NCBI RefSeq assembly: GCF_004346865.1
Contig: NZ_SMGR01000003.1
Coordinates: 434,001-498,000 of the forward strand
From: Shimia isoporae
Lineage (GTDB): Bacteria; Pseudomonadota; Alphaproteobacteria; Rhodobacterales; Rhodobacteraceae
Length of the DNA: 64,000 bases
Direction of reading: 5' to 3'
Part shown: one piece after another, positions 45,345-53,168 of the stretch
How positions within the stretch are numbered: the first letter of the stretch is position 1
Layout of the letters: every line of letters begins with the position of its first letter
Notes under the pieces: generated by a model
What the model was told of the DNA's origin: nothing
The model's input: only the letters and a program-made list of their open reading frames with translations
Database searches by the model: none
Made by a program: the position numbers and the translations under genes

Positions 45345-45635
45345 ACCGTTAAGATTTGAAGCAACGCCCTTCGCATCGCAAACAAACCGAACCAAACGCG
45401 CGCAAAGACTCAAACCGCGCGTTAGATTTCCTTTGTACGATCCCGCCAAAGTGACTTTGAATTCGGCCAGAATCGCGCTTAACCTGGCAACGTGCTCTGG
45501 CAGCCTGCAATTTCAGCCACCGAGCTAAATACCCATAGGACTGAAAATATTGAATAAATTACTCGTGCGATCTGATTTGCGCGGGCATTTCACGACGGAA
45601 TTCTGTCCATTTAGAAAAACTTACAAGGTGGTCAG

Positions 45636-45647
45636 AATTTCGAAATT
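45636..45647. promoter_or_regulatory. 12-bp palindrome upstream of the putrescine carbamoyltransferase gene
   Basis: AATTTCGAAATT is a perfect palindrome about 140 nt upstream of the start codon. It is a candidate operator, but which regulator would bind it is unknown; the LysR gene at the far end of the cluster is the nearest candidate. Confidence 0.35.
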
Positions 45648-45656
45648 TCACCATCC

Positions 45657-45683
45657 CGCCAACGTTACTAAATCAGGTTGGCG
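45657..45683. promoter_or_regulatory. Inverted repeat CGCCAAC-N13-GTTGGCG
   Basis: The arms 45657-45663 and 45677-45683 are perfect 7-bp complements 13 nt apart. They lie between the palindrome at 45636 and the coding start. It could be an operator or a leader hairpin. Confidence 0.35.
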
Positions 45684-45786
45684 AAGGAGAGGCCGAAACA
45701 TCCAACTCGGAAAACGACCTCGATCCTCACTGAAAGGCGGGCAATGGACCCGTCAGATCTTAACTTTGAGAATGGAACAGAACGCC

Positions 45787-46833
45787 ATGAAACTCCCCTC
45801 TTCCACCGCAACCAATCTCGAAAAACCGAACCTGCGCCACTTCCTGAAAACCCAGGACTTCACCCGCGCAGAACTGCAGGAAATCCTCGACCTGATGAAA
45901 ATGCTGAAAGACGCACGCCGCGACAACGCCGTGCCTCAGCTCTTCAAAGGCAAAACTGTTGGCATGATCTTCGAACAGCCGTCCACCCGGACCCGTGTTT
46001 CCTTCGAAGCCGCAGCCACCATCCTTGGCGGTCATGCTCAGTTCCTGTCCCCCAATGACATCCACCTGGGCTCCAAAGAATCTCTGGAAGACACCGGCAA
46101 GGTTCTGTCCCGCATGGTCGACGTGATCATGGCGCGTGTTGACGTACACTCCACCGTTGCCGGCCTGGCAAAAGGCGCTTCGGTTCCTGTCATCAACGGC
46201 CTGTGCGATTGGCTGCACCCAACCCAGATGATGGCTGACATCTTCACCATGATCGAGCACCTGCCCGAAGGCAAAAAGATCGATGATCTGAAGGTTGCCT
46301 TTGTCGGTGACGCAACCAACGTTTCCAACGAACTTGCCATGATCTGCACCAAGTTCGGCATTGAATACGCGCACGTTGGTCCGAAGAAATACCACATGAA
46401 CGCCGAAGTCGTCGGCATGATCGAAGACAACTGCAAAGAGTATGGCGGCTCCTTCGTGATGACCGAAGACATCAACGCAGTCAAAGGCTTCGACATTCTG
46501 GTAGCAGACAGCTTCTACTGGTTCGGTCAGGAAGCCGAAAAAGAAGAGCGTCTGGCAACCTTCATGCCTGAGTACGTTGTTGACCAGCGCCTGATGGACA
46601 TCGCCGGCCCGCAAGCCATGTTCATGCACTGCCTGCCTGCAAACGACCAGCGCGAAACCACCCGCGAAGTCATGGACGGCGACCGCTCCGTGATCATGGA
46701 CGAAGCAGAAAACCGCCTGACCGCGCAAATGGCTCTGCTGGTGTACTTCACCCACAAAGACATGCCGAAACCTTCGGCCGAAGTGGTCAAAGCACACGAA
46801 GACAAGATCTCCGGTTTCCTCGCAAACATCTGA
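45787..46833 (+). CDS. ptcA: Putrescine carbamoyltransferase
   Basis: A 348-residue transcarbamylase. The carbamoyl-phosphate loop is PSTRTRVSF (residues 65-73), with HPTQMMAD and HCLPAND downstream. The ornithine-binding SMG motif expected in ornithine carbamoyltransferase is absent; in its place is [17 protein letters not shown]. Together with agmatine deiminase, carbamate kinase and an antiporter in the same run, this supports putrescine carbamoyltransferase, which phosphorolyses N-carbamoylputrescine to putrescine and carbamoyl phosphate. The start is uncertain: ATG 45787 gives the family-like N-terminus, ATG 45772 adds five residues. Codons end mostly in C, which suggests strong expression. 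Confidence 0.82.
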   Translation: MKLPSSTATNLEKPNLRHFLKTQDFTRAELQEILDLMKMLKDARRDNAVPQLFKGKTVGMIFEQPSTRTRVSFEAAATILGGHAQFLSPNDIHLGSKESLEDTGKVLSRMVDVIMARVDVHSTVAGLAKGASVPVINGLCDWLHPTQMMADIFTMIEHLPEGKKIDDLKVAFVGDATNVSNELAMICTKFGIEYAHVGPKKYHMNAEVVGMIEDNCKEYGGSFVMTEDINAVKGFDILVADSFYWFGQEAEKEERLATFMPEYVVDQRLMDIAGPQAMFMHCLPANDQRETTREVMDGDRSVIMDEAENRLTAQMALLVYFTHKDMPKPSAEVVKAHEDKISGFLANI

Positions 46834-46846
46834 TCTTTCTAAAGAC

Positions 46847-46873
46847 CCCGTGGCGCATCCCTCGCGCCACGGG
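46847..46873 (+). other. Intercistronic hairpin after ptcA
   Basis: CCCGTGGCGC (46847-46856) pairs perfectly with GCGCCACGGG (46864-46873) over a 7-nt loop. A pyrimidine run (mostly C) follows, not a clean T tract, so transcript stabilisation or partial termination is more likely than full termination. Confidence 0.6.
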
Positions 46874-46927
46874 AACTCCCCCCCTTTCCCCCTTCTCTCT
46901 CCCCCCCGCTTCAGGAAGGAACGCAAC

Positions 46928-47854
46928 ATGAGAATTGTGGTAGCACTTGGCGGCAACGCCCTTCTCCAACGCGGTCAGGACATGACTGCTGAGAACCAGA
47001 TGGAGAACATCCGCAAGGCCGCAAAATCGTTGGCAAAACTTGCAGAAAACAACGAAGTCGTCATCGCGCACGGCAATGGCCCGCAAGTCGGCCTGCTCGC
47101 TCTTCAAGCCTCCGCATACGAAGGCGTCGACCCCTATCCGCTTGACGTACTCGGCGCAGAATCCGTTGGCCAGATCGGCTATATGCTCGAACAGCAAGTC
47201 GGCAACCTGTTGACCGACAAGAAATTCGCAACCCTTCTGACCCAGATCGAAGTCGACCCGCGCGACCCGGCCTTCCAGAACCCGACCAAGTTCATCGGCC
47301 CCGTCTACGACAAAGAGACCTCCGAGCGTCTGGCCGAGGAAAAAGGCTACGTCTTCAAGGCAGATGGCGAATACTTCCGCCGCGTGGTCGCCTCCCCGCT
47401 TCCACAGCGCATCTTTGAAGTAGATGTCATCAAGACCCTGATCGAAAACGAGACCGTTGTGATCTGTGCCGGCGGCGGCGGTATCCCGACCGCATACGGT
47501 GAAGACGGCGGCCTGCACGGCGTTGAAGCCGTGATCGACAAGGATCGCGCAGCAGCCCTTCTCGCCCGCGAAGTCGGTGCAGACGCGCTGATGATCCTGA
47601 CCGACGTTGACGCGGTTTACCTCGACTGGGGAACCGAAGATCAGAAAGCCATCCGCAAGGTATCCCCGAACGCATTCGGTGCCTTCGAATTCCCTGATGG
47701 CTCCATGGGTCCGAAAGTCGAAGCTGCAGTCGAATTCGCACGCTCCACCGGCGGTGTCTCCTGCATCGGCAACCTGGAAGACGCCATCGAAATGCTTGAA
47801 GGCAAGGCCGGCACCACGGTTACCAGCCGCTGCAAAGAGACCGAACTGGTCTAA
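46928..47854 (+). CDS. arcC: Carbamate kinase
   Basis: A 308-residue amino-acid-kinase-fold enzyme. It has the N-terminal [27 protein letters not shown], and the family blocks [19 protein letters not shown] and [15 protein letters not shown]. It converts carbamoyl phosphate and ADP to ATP, CO2 and NH3, the energy-yielding last step of the agmatine deiminase pathway. AGGAACGCAAC precedes ATG 46928. Its position directly after ptcA fits a pathway in which carbamoyl phosphate is used for ATP. Confidence 0.93.
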   Translation: MRIVVALGGNALLQRGQDMTAENQMENIRKAAKSLAKLAENNEVVIAHGNGPQVGLLALQASAYEGVDPYPLDVLGAESVGQIGYMLEQQVGNLLTDKKFATLLTQIEVDPRDPAFQNPTKFIGPVYDKETSERLAEEKGYVFKADGEYFRRVVASPLPQRIFEVDVIKTLIENETVVICAGGGGIPTAYGEDGGLHGVEAVIDKDRAAALLAREVGADALMILTDVDAVYLDWGTEDQKAIRKVSPNAFGAFEFPDGSMGPKVEAAVEFARSTGGVSCIGNLEDAIEMLEGKAGTTVTSRCKETELV

Positions 47855-47866
47855 GCACCCCCATTT

Positions 47867-47900
47867 CCCGAGGCATTCCTCCTCACCCTGATGCCTCGGG
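47867..47900 (+). other. Intercistronic hairpin after carbamate kinase
   Basis: CCCGAGGCAT (47867-47876) pairs perfectly with ATGCCTCGGG (47891-47900) over a 14-nt loop. No T tract follows. It is similar in position to the hairpins after ptcA and after the first permease. Confidence 0.55.
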
Positions 47901-47947
47901 ATCTCACCCCGCCTAACGGCGATTTTACTCAAACGAAAGTCAGAAAA

Positions 47948-49363
47948 ATGTCGGAAGAATCCACTGGCAAAATGGGGCTTATGAGCCTGACACTCTTCAG
48001 TGTCAGCGCCGTGCTTGTCATTGACACGCTCACCGCCTCTGCTTCGCTCGGGCCATCCGCTATCACCTGGTGGCTCATCACCCTCGTATTGTTCGTTATT
48101 CCCTACGGCCTCGTCTCCATCGAACTCGGCACCGCTTATCCCGGCGAAGGCGGGATCTATGACTGGGTGAAACGTGCTTACGGCTCTCGCTGGGCCGTCC
48201 GGACCACCTGGTTCTACTGGATCAACGTCGCGCTCTGGATGCCGGCAGTCTACATCATGTTCGCCGGTATGTTTGCCGAGATGTTCATGCCCGACCTCGG
48301 TCTCTGGCCGCAGATCGCGATCTGTGTCGTGCTGACCTGGATCACCATCTGGATCTGCAACAAATCTGTTGATGCAGGCGTTTGGGTTGTGAACGCGGGT
48401 GCTGCAGCCAAGATCATTGTGATCGCCGTTCTGGGCGTCGGTGGTTTCGTCTACGCAGCCAAAAACGGTGTCGCCAACGAGTTCTCAATGACCGCAATGG
48501 TTCCAAGCTTTGACTCGGCACTCGGCTTCCTGCCCGTGATCGTTTTCAACCTGCTTGGCTTCGAACTGATTGCAACCATGGGCAAAGAGATCAAAAACGC
48601 AAAACGGGACATCCCGGCGTCGATCTTCCTGTCCGCAGCACTCGTAACCGGCCTCTACATCTTCGGCACCATCGGTATCCTGATGGCGATGCCTGTTGAA
48701 GAAATCGGTCTGGTTGCTGGCCTGATCGCCACCCTGCAGAAACTGTTCGGCACCGGCGCATTCGGCAACTTCATGGTCTACACAGTAGGCACACTGGCCC
48801 TCTTCACCTTTGTTTCGAACATGGTGACCTGGACCATGGGTGCATCCCGTGCCGCTATGGAAGCCGCGCAAACCGGCGAACTGCCTGCCCTGGTTGCTAA
48901 AGAAGACCCGACCCACGGTACTCCGGTTGGCGCCAACAACATCACTGGTGTTGTCTCCACCGCCGTCATCGTGATCTACGGCTTCGCCCTGACCATGCTG
49001 GGCACTGCAACCGGCGACGAGCTGTTCTGGACTGTCTTTGCCTTCTCGAGCTGCATCTTCCTGCTGCCTTACCTCTTCATGTTCCCCGCGCACATCACCC
49101 TGCGCAAGCATGATGCGGCCACCCCACGCCCCTTCAAGGTCCCCGGTGGCATGGGCATGCAGTACTTCATTGCAGCCGTTTGCTTGCTCTTCGTTGGCCA
49201 GGCCGTTCTGCTCTTCATCTTCCCGGAAATCTTCTCCGGCGTGATTGACTGGGCATACACGATCCCTGTTGCCATCGGTCTGTTCGCAACCATCGGTATC
49301 GGCGAGTATCTGCTCGCAGGCGCCGAAAAGCGGATGGCAAAACTGGGCACCGCAGCCGAATAA
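47948..49363 (+). CDS. APC-family agmatine/putrescine antiporter candidate
   Basis: A 471-residue polytopic permease of the amino acid-polyamine-organocation family with about twelve helices. The opening MGLMSLTLFSVSAVLVIDTLTASASLGPSA and ELGTAYPGEGGIYDWVKRAYG are typical. Lying between carbamate kinase and agmatine deiminase, it is the natural agmatine-putrescine exchanger, bringing in agmatine and removing the product. ATG 47948 is used; it has only a weak purine site upstream. A closely similar permease is encoded at 50665. Confidence 0.85.
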   Translation: MSEESTGKMGLMSLTLFSVSAVLVIDTLTASASLGPSAITWWLITLVLFVIPYGLVSIELGTAYPGEGGIYDWVKRAYGSRWAVRTTWFYWINVALWMPAVYIMFAGMFAEMFMPDLGLWPQIAICVVLTWITIWICNKSVDAGVWVVNAGAAAKIIVIAVLGVGGFVYAAKNGVANEFSMTAMVPSFDSALGFLPVIVFNLLGFELIATMGKEIKNAKRDIPASIFLSAALVTGLYIFGTIGILMAMPVEEIGLVAGLIATLQKLFGTGAFGNFMVYTVGTLALFTFVSNMVTWTMGASRAAMEAAQTGELPALVAKEDPTHGTPVGANNITGVVSTAVIVIYGFALTMLGTATGDELFWTVFAFSSCIFLLPYLFMFPAHITLRKHDAATPRPFKVPGGMGMQYFIAAVCLLFVGQAVLLFIFPEIFSGVIDWAYTIPVAIGLFATIGIGEYLLAGAEKRMAKLGTAAE

Positions 49364-49374
49364 TATCTCACTGG

Positions 49375-49398
49375 GGTTGGCGGCGGACGCCGCCAACC
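49375..49398 (+). other. Intercistronic hairpin after the first permease
   Basis: GGTTGGCGGC (49375-49384) pairs perfectly with GCCGCCAACC (49389-49398) over a 4-nt loop. No T tract follows. It is a third strong hairpin in successive gaps of the agmatine operon. Confidence 0.6.
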
Positions 49399-49432
49399 TT
49401 ACCTAACTCCCCAGACATCTAGGAACCTTGAA

Positions 49433-50524
49433 ATGAGCAAAGTTCATACAACCCTCCCCGCCTCCGACGGCTTCTACATGCCCGGCGAACACACACCGCA
49501 CGCGGAAATCTGGATGGCCTGGCCCGAACGCACTGACAACTGGCGTGACGGCGGCAAACCAGCGCAACGCTGCTTCGTCGAAGTCGCCAAAGCCATTTCC
49601 GAAGTGACCCCTGTCACCATGGCTGTCTCTGCCGAACAATATGACAACGCACGCTCTCGCCTGCCTGAAAACATCCGCGTTGTGGAAATGTCCACCAACG
49701 ACAGCTGGATGCGCGATATCGGCCCGACCTATGTGGTCAACGGCAAAGGCGAACGTCGTGGCGTTCAATGGGAATTCAACGCTTGGGGCGGATTTGTAGA
49801 TGGCCTGTACTGGCCATGGCACCGCGACAACGAAGTTGCAGGCAAAATCTGTGACATCCACCGCGATGACAGCTACAAGGCTGGCTTCGTTCTCGAGGGC
49901 GGCTCGATCCACACCGATGGCGACGGCACACTCTACACCAACGAAGAATGCCTCCTGCACCCTTCCCGTAACCCCGACATGACCAAGGAAGAGATCGAGC
50001 AGGCGCTCAAGGATCACCTCGGCATGGAAAAGGTCATCTGGTTGCCTGACGGTCTCTACAACGATGAAACCAACGGCCACATCGACAACCTGATCCACGT
50101 CGCGGGCCCTGGCAAAATCATCCTGTCCTGGACCGAAGACAAAGACGATCCCCAGTACGAGATCTCGCAGCGCGCCTATGACTTCCTGCGCAACGTGACA
50201 GACGCCAAGGGCCGCACGCTGGAAATCTTCAAGGTGACGATCCCTGGCCCGCTGTATTTCACAGCAGAAGAGGCTGCCGGCATCGACATGTCTGACGGCA
50301 TGGAGCGTGAAGAAGGTGAACGGATGGCCGGCTCTTACGCCAACTTCCTTGTCACAAACGGCCGTATCATTCTGCCACTCCTTGACGAGAAGCACGATGA
50401 CAACGCCCGTAAGGTTCTTCAGGAAGCCTTCCCGGATCACGAAATCGTCGGCGTTCAGGCCCGCGAAATTCTTCTGGGCGGAGGCAACGTCCACTGCATC
50501 ACGCAGCAGGTTCCCGCCGTTTAA
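49433..50524 (+). CDS. aguA: Agmatine deiminase
   Basis: A 363-residue enzyme of the guanidino-group modifying (pentein) superfamily. Catalytic features visible are NDSWMRDIGPTYVV, ETNGHIDNLIHV and the active-site Cys355 in LLGGGNVHCITQQ, eight residues from the end. It hydrolyses agmatine to N-carbamoylputrescine and NH3 in the cytoplasm. Product removal is by the carbamoyltransferase at 45787 rather than by an amidase, since no N-carbamoylputrescine amidase is present here. It is followed by an intrinsic terminator, so it closes the first transcription unit. Confidence 0.95.
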   Translation: MSKVHTTLPASDGFYMPGEHTPHAEIWMAWPERTDNWRDGGKPAQRCFVEVAKAISEVTPVTMAVSAEQYDNARSRLPENIRVVEMSTNDSWMRDIGPTYVVNGKGERRGVQWEFNAWGGFVDGLYWPWHRDNEVAGKICDIHRDDSYKAGFVLEGGSIHTDGDGTLYTNEECLLHPSRNPDMTKEEIEQALKDHLGMEKVIWLPDGLYNDETNGHIDNLIHVAGPGKIILSWTEDKDDPQYEISQRAYDFLRNVTDAKGRTLEIFKVTIPGPLYFTAEEAAGIDMSDGMEREEGERMAGSYANFLVTNGRIILPLLDEKHDDNARKVLQEAFPDHEIVGVQAREILLGGGNVHCITQQVPAV

Positions 50525-50540
50525 ATACGGAAAACATGAA

Positions 50541-50570
50541 ATGCCGGGCCATGGCCCGGCATTTTGCTTT
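50541..50570 (+). terminator. Intrinsic terminator after agmatine deiminase
   Basis: A perfect 22-nt palindrome, 50541-50562 (arms ATGCCGGGCC / GGCCCGGCAT around the centre), is followed by TTTGCTTTT. It lies 17 nt after the aguA stop and should end the ptcA-to-aguA transcript. Confidence 0.85.
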
Positions 50571-50590
50571 TGAATTTGTCTCATATCAAA

Positions 50591-50608
50591 GATAGTGGGC
50601 CAACTATC
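50591..50608. promoter_or_regulatory. Inverted repeat upstream of the second permease
   Basis: GATAGT (50591-50596) and ACTATC (50603-50608) are perfect complements 6 nt apart, about 57 nt before the permease start. It could be an operator for the LysR regulator encoded downstream; the spacing is close to, but not exactly, T-N11-A. Confidence 0.45.
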
Positions 50609-50664
50609 GGCCTATTAATTTGCGGCTTTGCCAATGCGCATTTCTCCCGCAGACAAGGATACTT

Positions 50665-52062
50665 ATGGACAGCGCCCCCGCTAAGAAGATCGGCCTTTTG
50701 GGCATAATTTTCTTCGTTTTTTCTGGCATGATCGGTTTTGACGGCCTCGCCGCCACCGCCGCTGTCGGCCCCTCTGTTTTCGGTTGGTGGGCGGTTGTGA
50801 TTGTCGTTTTCCTCATCCCGAACCTGTTGATGAACTCAGAGCTCGGCACTGCCTTTCCCTCTGACGGCGCTATCTACGATTGGGCACACAAATCGCTCGG
50901 CGCGCGTCATGCCGCTCGGGTCGGATGGTTCTATTGGATCAACGTTCCGTTCTGGATGCCCGCAGTTTATCTGATCGCCTCAGGCATCCTTTCACTACTG
51001 TTTTTTCCCGACGCCCCGGTCTGGGTACAAACCGGCCTCGCCATCGCGATGGTCTGGTTCACCGTATTCATTTGCAACGCGCCTGCCGCAAAAGGCAACC
51101 TTGTGAACTTCATCGGTGGCGCCTCTAAGGTCATCGTTCTTCTGGCGCTGGTTCTCGGCGGCATCAGTTTTGTCAGCACCAACGGTCCCGCAAACATCAT
51201 CACGTGGGAATCGATCCAGCCCCGCTTCGATGAAGGTTTCCGCTACGCACCTACGCTGGTCTACCTGATCGTCGGCGCCGAAACCGTCGCCTGCATGGGC
51301 GGCGCCCTCAAAAACCCGCGCCGGAACATCCCGCTGGGCCTGTTTATTGCCCTGAGCATCATTCTGGTGCTCTACAGCCTTGCAATTGCGGCGATGATGG
51401 TGGCGCTGCCTACCAGTGAACTTAGCCTCGTGGGCGGCATCACACAGACTTTCGCGATCTTGTTCGGCGACTCCGCCGCCGGTCGTGCCTTGACCGTCAT
51501 CATGTCACTTGTGGCGATCGCTGCGTTGGTAACCTACATCGTGCCGTGGCTCATGGCATCGTCCCGCGCAGCTGCGGAAGGTGCCGACGCAAACGAAATG
51601 CCTGCCATTTTTGGCAAGCGCAACGCCGCGGGAAGCCCTGTGGGTGCCAATGTCATGACCGGCATCGTCGCAACCGTGGCCCTCTTGCTCTACACCTTCA
51701 TGTCCGCCAGCGCCGACGAGCTTTTCTGGAGCCTGTTTGCCTTTGCAAGCTTCCTGCTTTTTGTGACGTACTTTTTTATGATCGCGAGCTTTGTGCGGCT
51801 TCGGGACACCCATCCGGATGCACCGCGCCCCTTCCGTGTCCCCGGCGGCAAGGTTGGTGTTTGGACCGTGGCCTTAATGCAGGCATTTGTTCTGGCTGTT
51901 TCTTGTTTGGTCTTCGTTTTCCCCGATATCATGGACGGGCGCATCAACCTTGAGGAAAGTGCCCCAACCATCATCGGTATTATTGGCTCCGTCATCCTGA
52001 TCGAAGTTTTTGTACGGCGCATGGTCGCGCCGGCTCCGGTTGAGAAAACATCGTCCGGCTGA
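50665..52062 (+). CDS. Second APC-family polyamine/amino acid permease
   Basis: A 465-residue polytopic permease. It shares with the 47948 protein the blocks ELGTAFPSDGAIYDWAHKSLGAR and WFYWINVPFWMPAVYLI, so the two look like diverged duplicates. AAGGA lies 5 nt before ATG 50665. It is separated from aguA by a terminator and has its own upstream dyad, so it can be expressed alone. Likely roles are agmatine uptake or export of putrescine under another condition. Substrate is inferred from context only. Confidence 0.83.
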   Translation: MDSAPAKKIGLLGIIFFVFSGMIGFDGLAATAAVGPSVFGWWAVVIVVFLIPNLLMNSELGTAFPSDGAIYDWAHKSLGARHAARVGWFYWINVPFWMPAVYLIASGILSLLFFPDAPVWVQTGLAIAMVWFTVFICNAPAAKGNLVNFIGGASKVIVLLALVLGGISFVSTNGPANIITWESIQPRFDEGFRYAPTLVYLIVGAETVACMGGALKNPRRNIPLGLFIALSIILVLYSLAIAAMMVALPTSELSLVGGITQTFAILFGDSAAGRALTVIMSLVAIAALVTYIVPWLMASSRAAAEGADANEMPAIFGKRNAAGSPVGANVMTGIVATVALLLYTFMSASADELFWSLFAFASFLLFVTYFFMIASFVRLRDTHPDAPRPFRVPGGKVGVWTVALMQAFVLAVSCLVFVFPDIMDGRINLEESAPTIIGIIGSVILIEVFVRRMVAPAPVEKTSSG

Positions 52063-52155
52063 AATTGGCCCACCTCATCCGGTCAAACTGGACTCTGCCC
52101 GCTCGTCCTGTAAGTCTGTGCAAACCGTAGCAAAATGCACGACGAGCGCGCCGCA

Positions 52156-53127
52156 ATGCACAGAAACATGCCACCACTGAATGCCATTCGTGCATTCGAG
52201 GCCGTCGCCCGGCACGAACATCTCGGGCGGGCTGCGGATGAGCTCAACGTCACGCATAGCGCAGTCAGTCAACAGCTCAAACATCTGGAGGAATGGTTCG
52301 AACAGGAATTGTTCTCGCGTGTCAAAGGTCGGCTTTACCTGAATTCGGCGGGGCAGGAACTCCTTAGCGGGTACACTCAGGCGCTCGACCTGATGCAGGA
52401 CACGACAGAACTGCTTCTACGACGGGGTCCCGGCGATCACCTTACCCTGCACTCCGATCCTGCCTTCTTCTCCAAAGTTCTTATGCCCCTCGGAGACGTC
52501 GCCCGTTCCGCAGATAGTGGCGTAACGCTGGACGTCAAAACCGCCACGATCAGCGGCTCTGCGTTTCCGGAAACCGCTGACATCGTGATTACACACTCAA
52601 AGCACGACAACTGGCGAAATGTGCACCGTGAACACCTGTTGGATGTACATGGGTTTCCTGCCTGTGCACCCTCTTTGTTGGAACGGTATGACCGCCCCAA
52701 CCGACCGCTTGACCTGAGGCGCCTGCCACTTTTGCACGGTGCTGACCGCGACAGCTGGAACTCATGGCTTGTGGAATATGCCGGTTCGACAAGCGCAGGA
52801 TGCGCAAACACCTACTACGACGACTTTTCAATGACGATCAACGCGGCGGTGCGCGGGCGCGGCGCCATCCTCGCCGATCCGGTGCTTTGCGAATATGAAC
52901 TGGAAACCGGTCAATTGGTGCCGCTGTTTAACAACACGATTCTGGAGGTCAGTTACTACGCCTTCTGCACAAACCTGAAATACTCCACCCGCGCGGTGCG
53001 GCGCGCCTTCGACAATATCGTAAAGATGCTGCGCACGCACGACGCCACCATTCGGGCCAAAGAACAGAATCGGGAACCCGCGCACCGTCCCTGGGACACT
53101 GCCAGTACCGCGCCGCGCCTGGACTGA
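52156..53127 (+). CDS. LysR-family regulator (GcvA-like), candidate agmatine-cluster regulator
   Basis: A 323-residue LysR protein. The N-terminal MPPLNAIRAFEAVARHEHLGRAADELNVTHSAVSQQLKHLEE is typical of the GcvA/AmpR-like group; an effector domain follows to about residue 290. No strong ribosome site distinguishes the possible starts ATG 52135, 52156 and 52168. It follows the second permease by about 90 nt on the same strand and would be the only regulator in the agmatine cluster. It may sense agmatine or putrescine (inference). Confidence 0.82.
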   Translation: MHRNMPPLNAIRAFEAVARHEHLGRAADELNVTHSAVSQQLKHLEEWFEQELFSRVKGRLYLNSAGQELLSGYTQALDLMQDTTELLLRRGPGDHLTLHSDPAFFSKVLMPLGDVARSADSGVTLDVKTATISGSAFPETADIVITHSKHDNWRNVHREHLLDVHGFPACAPSLLERYDRPNRPLDLRRLPLLHGADRDSWNSWLVEYAGSTSAGCANTYYDDFSMTINAAVRGRGAILADPVLCEYELETGQLVPLFNNTILEVSYYAFCTNLKYSTRAVRRAFDNIVKMLRTHDATIRAKEQNREPAHRPWDTASTAPRLD

Positions 53128-53168
53128 CGTTTGACCGACGCGATACCGACGTTTTACAGACTGCCGGA

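Larger units (their letters stand above)
45345..45786. other. 442-nt gap before the agmatine operon
   Basis: No convincing gene is seen. The right half holds the likely promoter/leader of the agmatine operon with two dyads, listed separately. A purine-rich stretch AAGGAGAGG (45684-45692) has no start codon at a useful distance. The AT-rich run around 45540-45560 could contain the promoter, but no clear -35/-10 pair stands out. Confidence 0.4.

Noticed and set aside
45744..46058. Small plus-strand open frame starting at an ATG with AGGCGGG upstream, overlapping the start of ptcA in another frame.
   Set aside because: The translation is low-complexity Arg/Pro-rich and lies almost wholly inside ptcA. 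The ribosome site may serve ptcA or be chance.
45760..46956. Long minus-strand open frame (398 codons) opposite ptcA; a similar one at 46787-47932 opposite carbamate kinase.
   Set aside because: The translations are rich in Phe, Gly, His and Val without family features. The plus-strand genes are secure, and their strong C-ending codon use explains open antisense frames.
49403..50584. Minus-strand open frame of 393 codons opposite agmatine deiminase, and one at 48485-49396 opposite the first permease.
   Set aside because: Same cause: codon bias of highly expressed plus-strand genes leaves few antisense stops. No recognisable protein.
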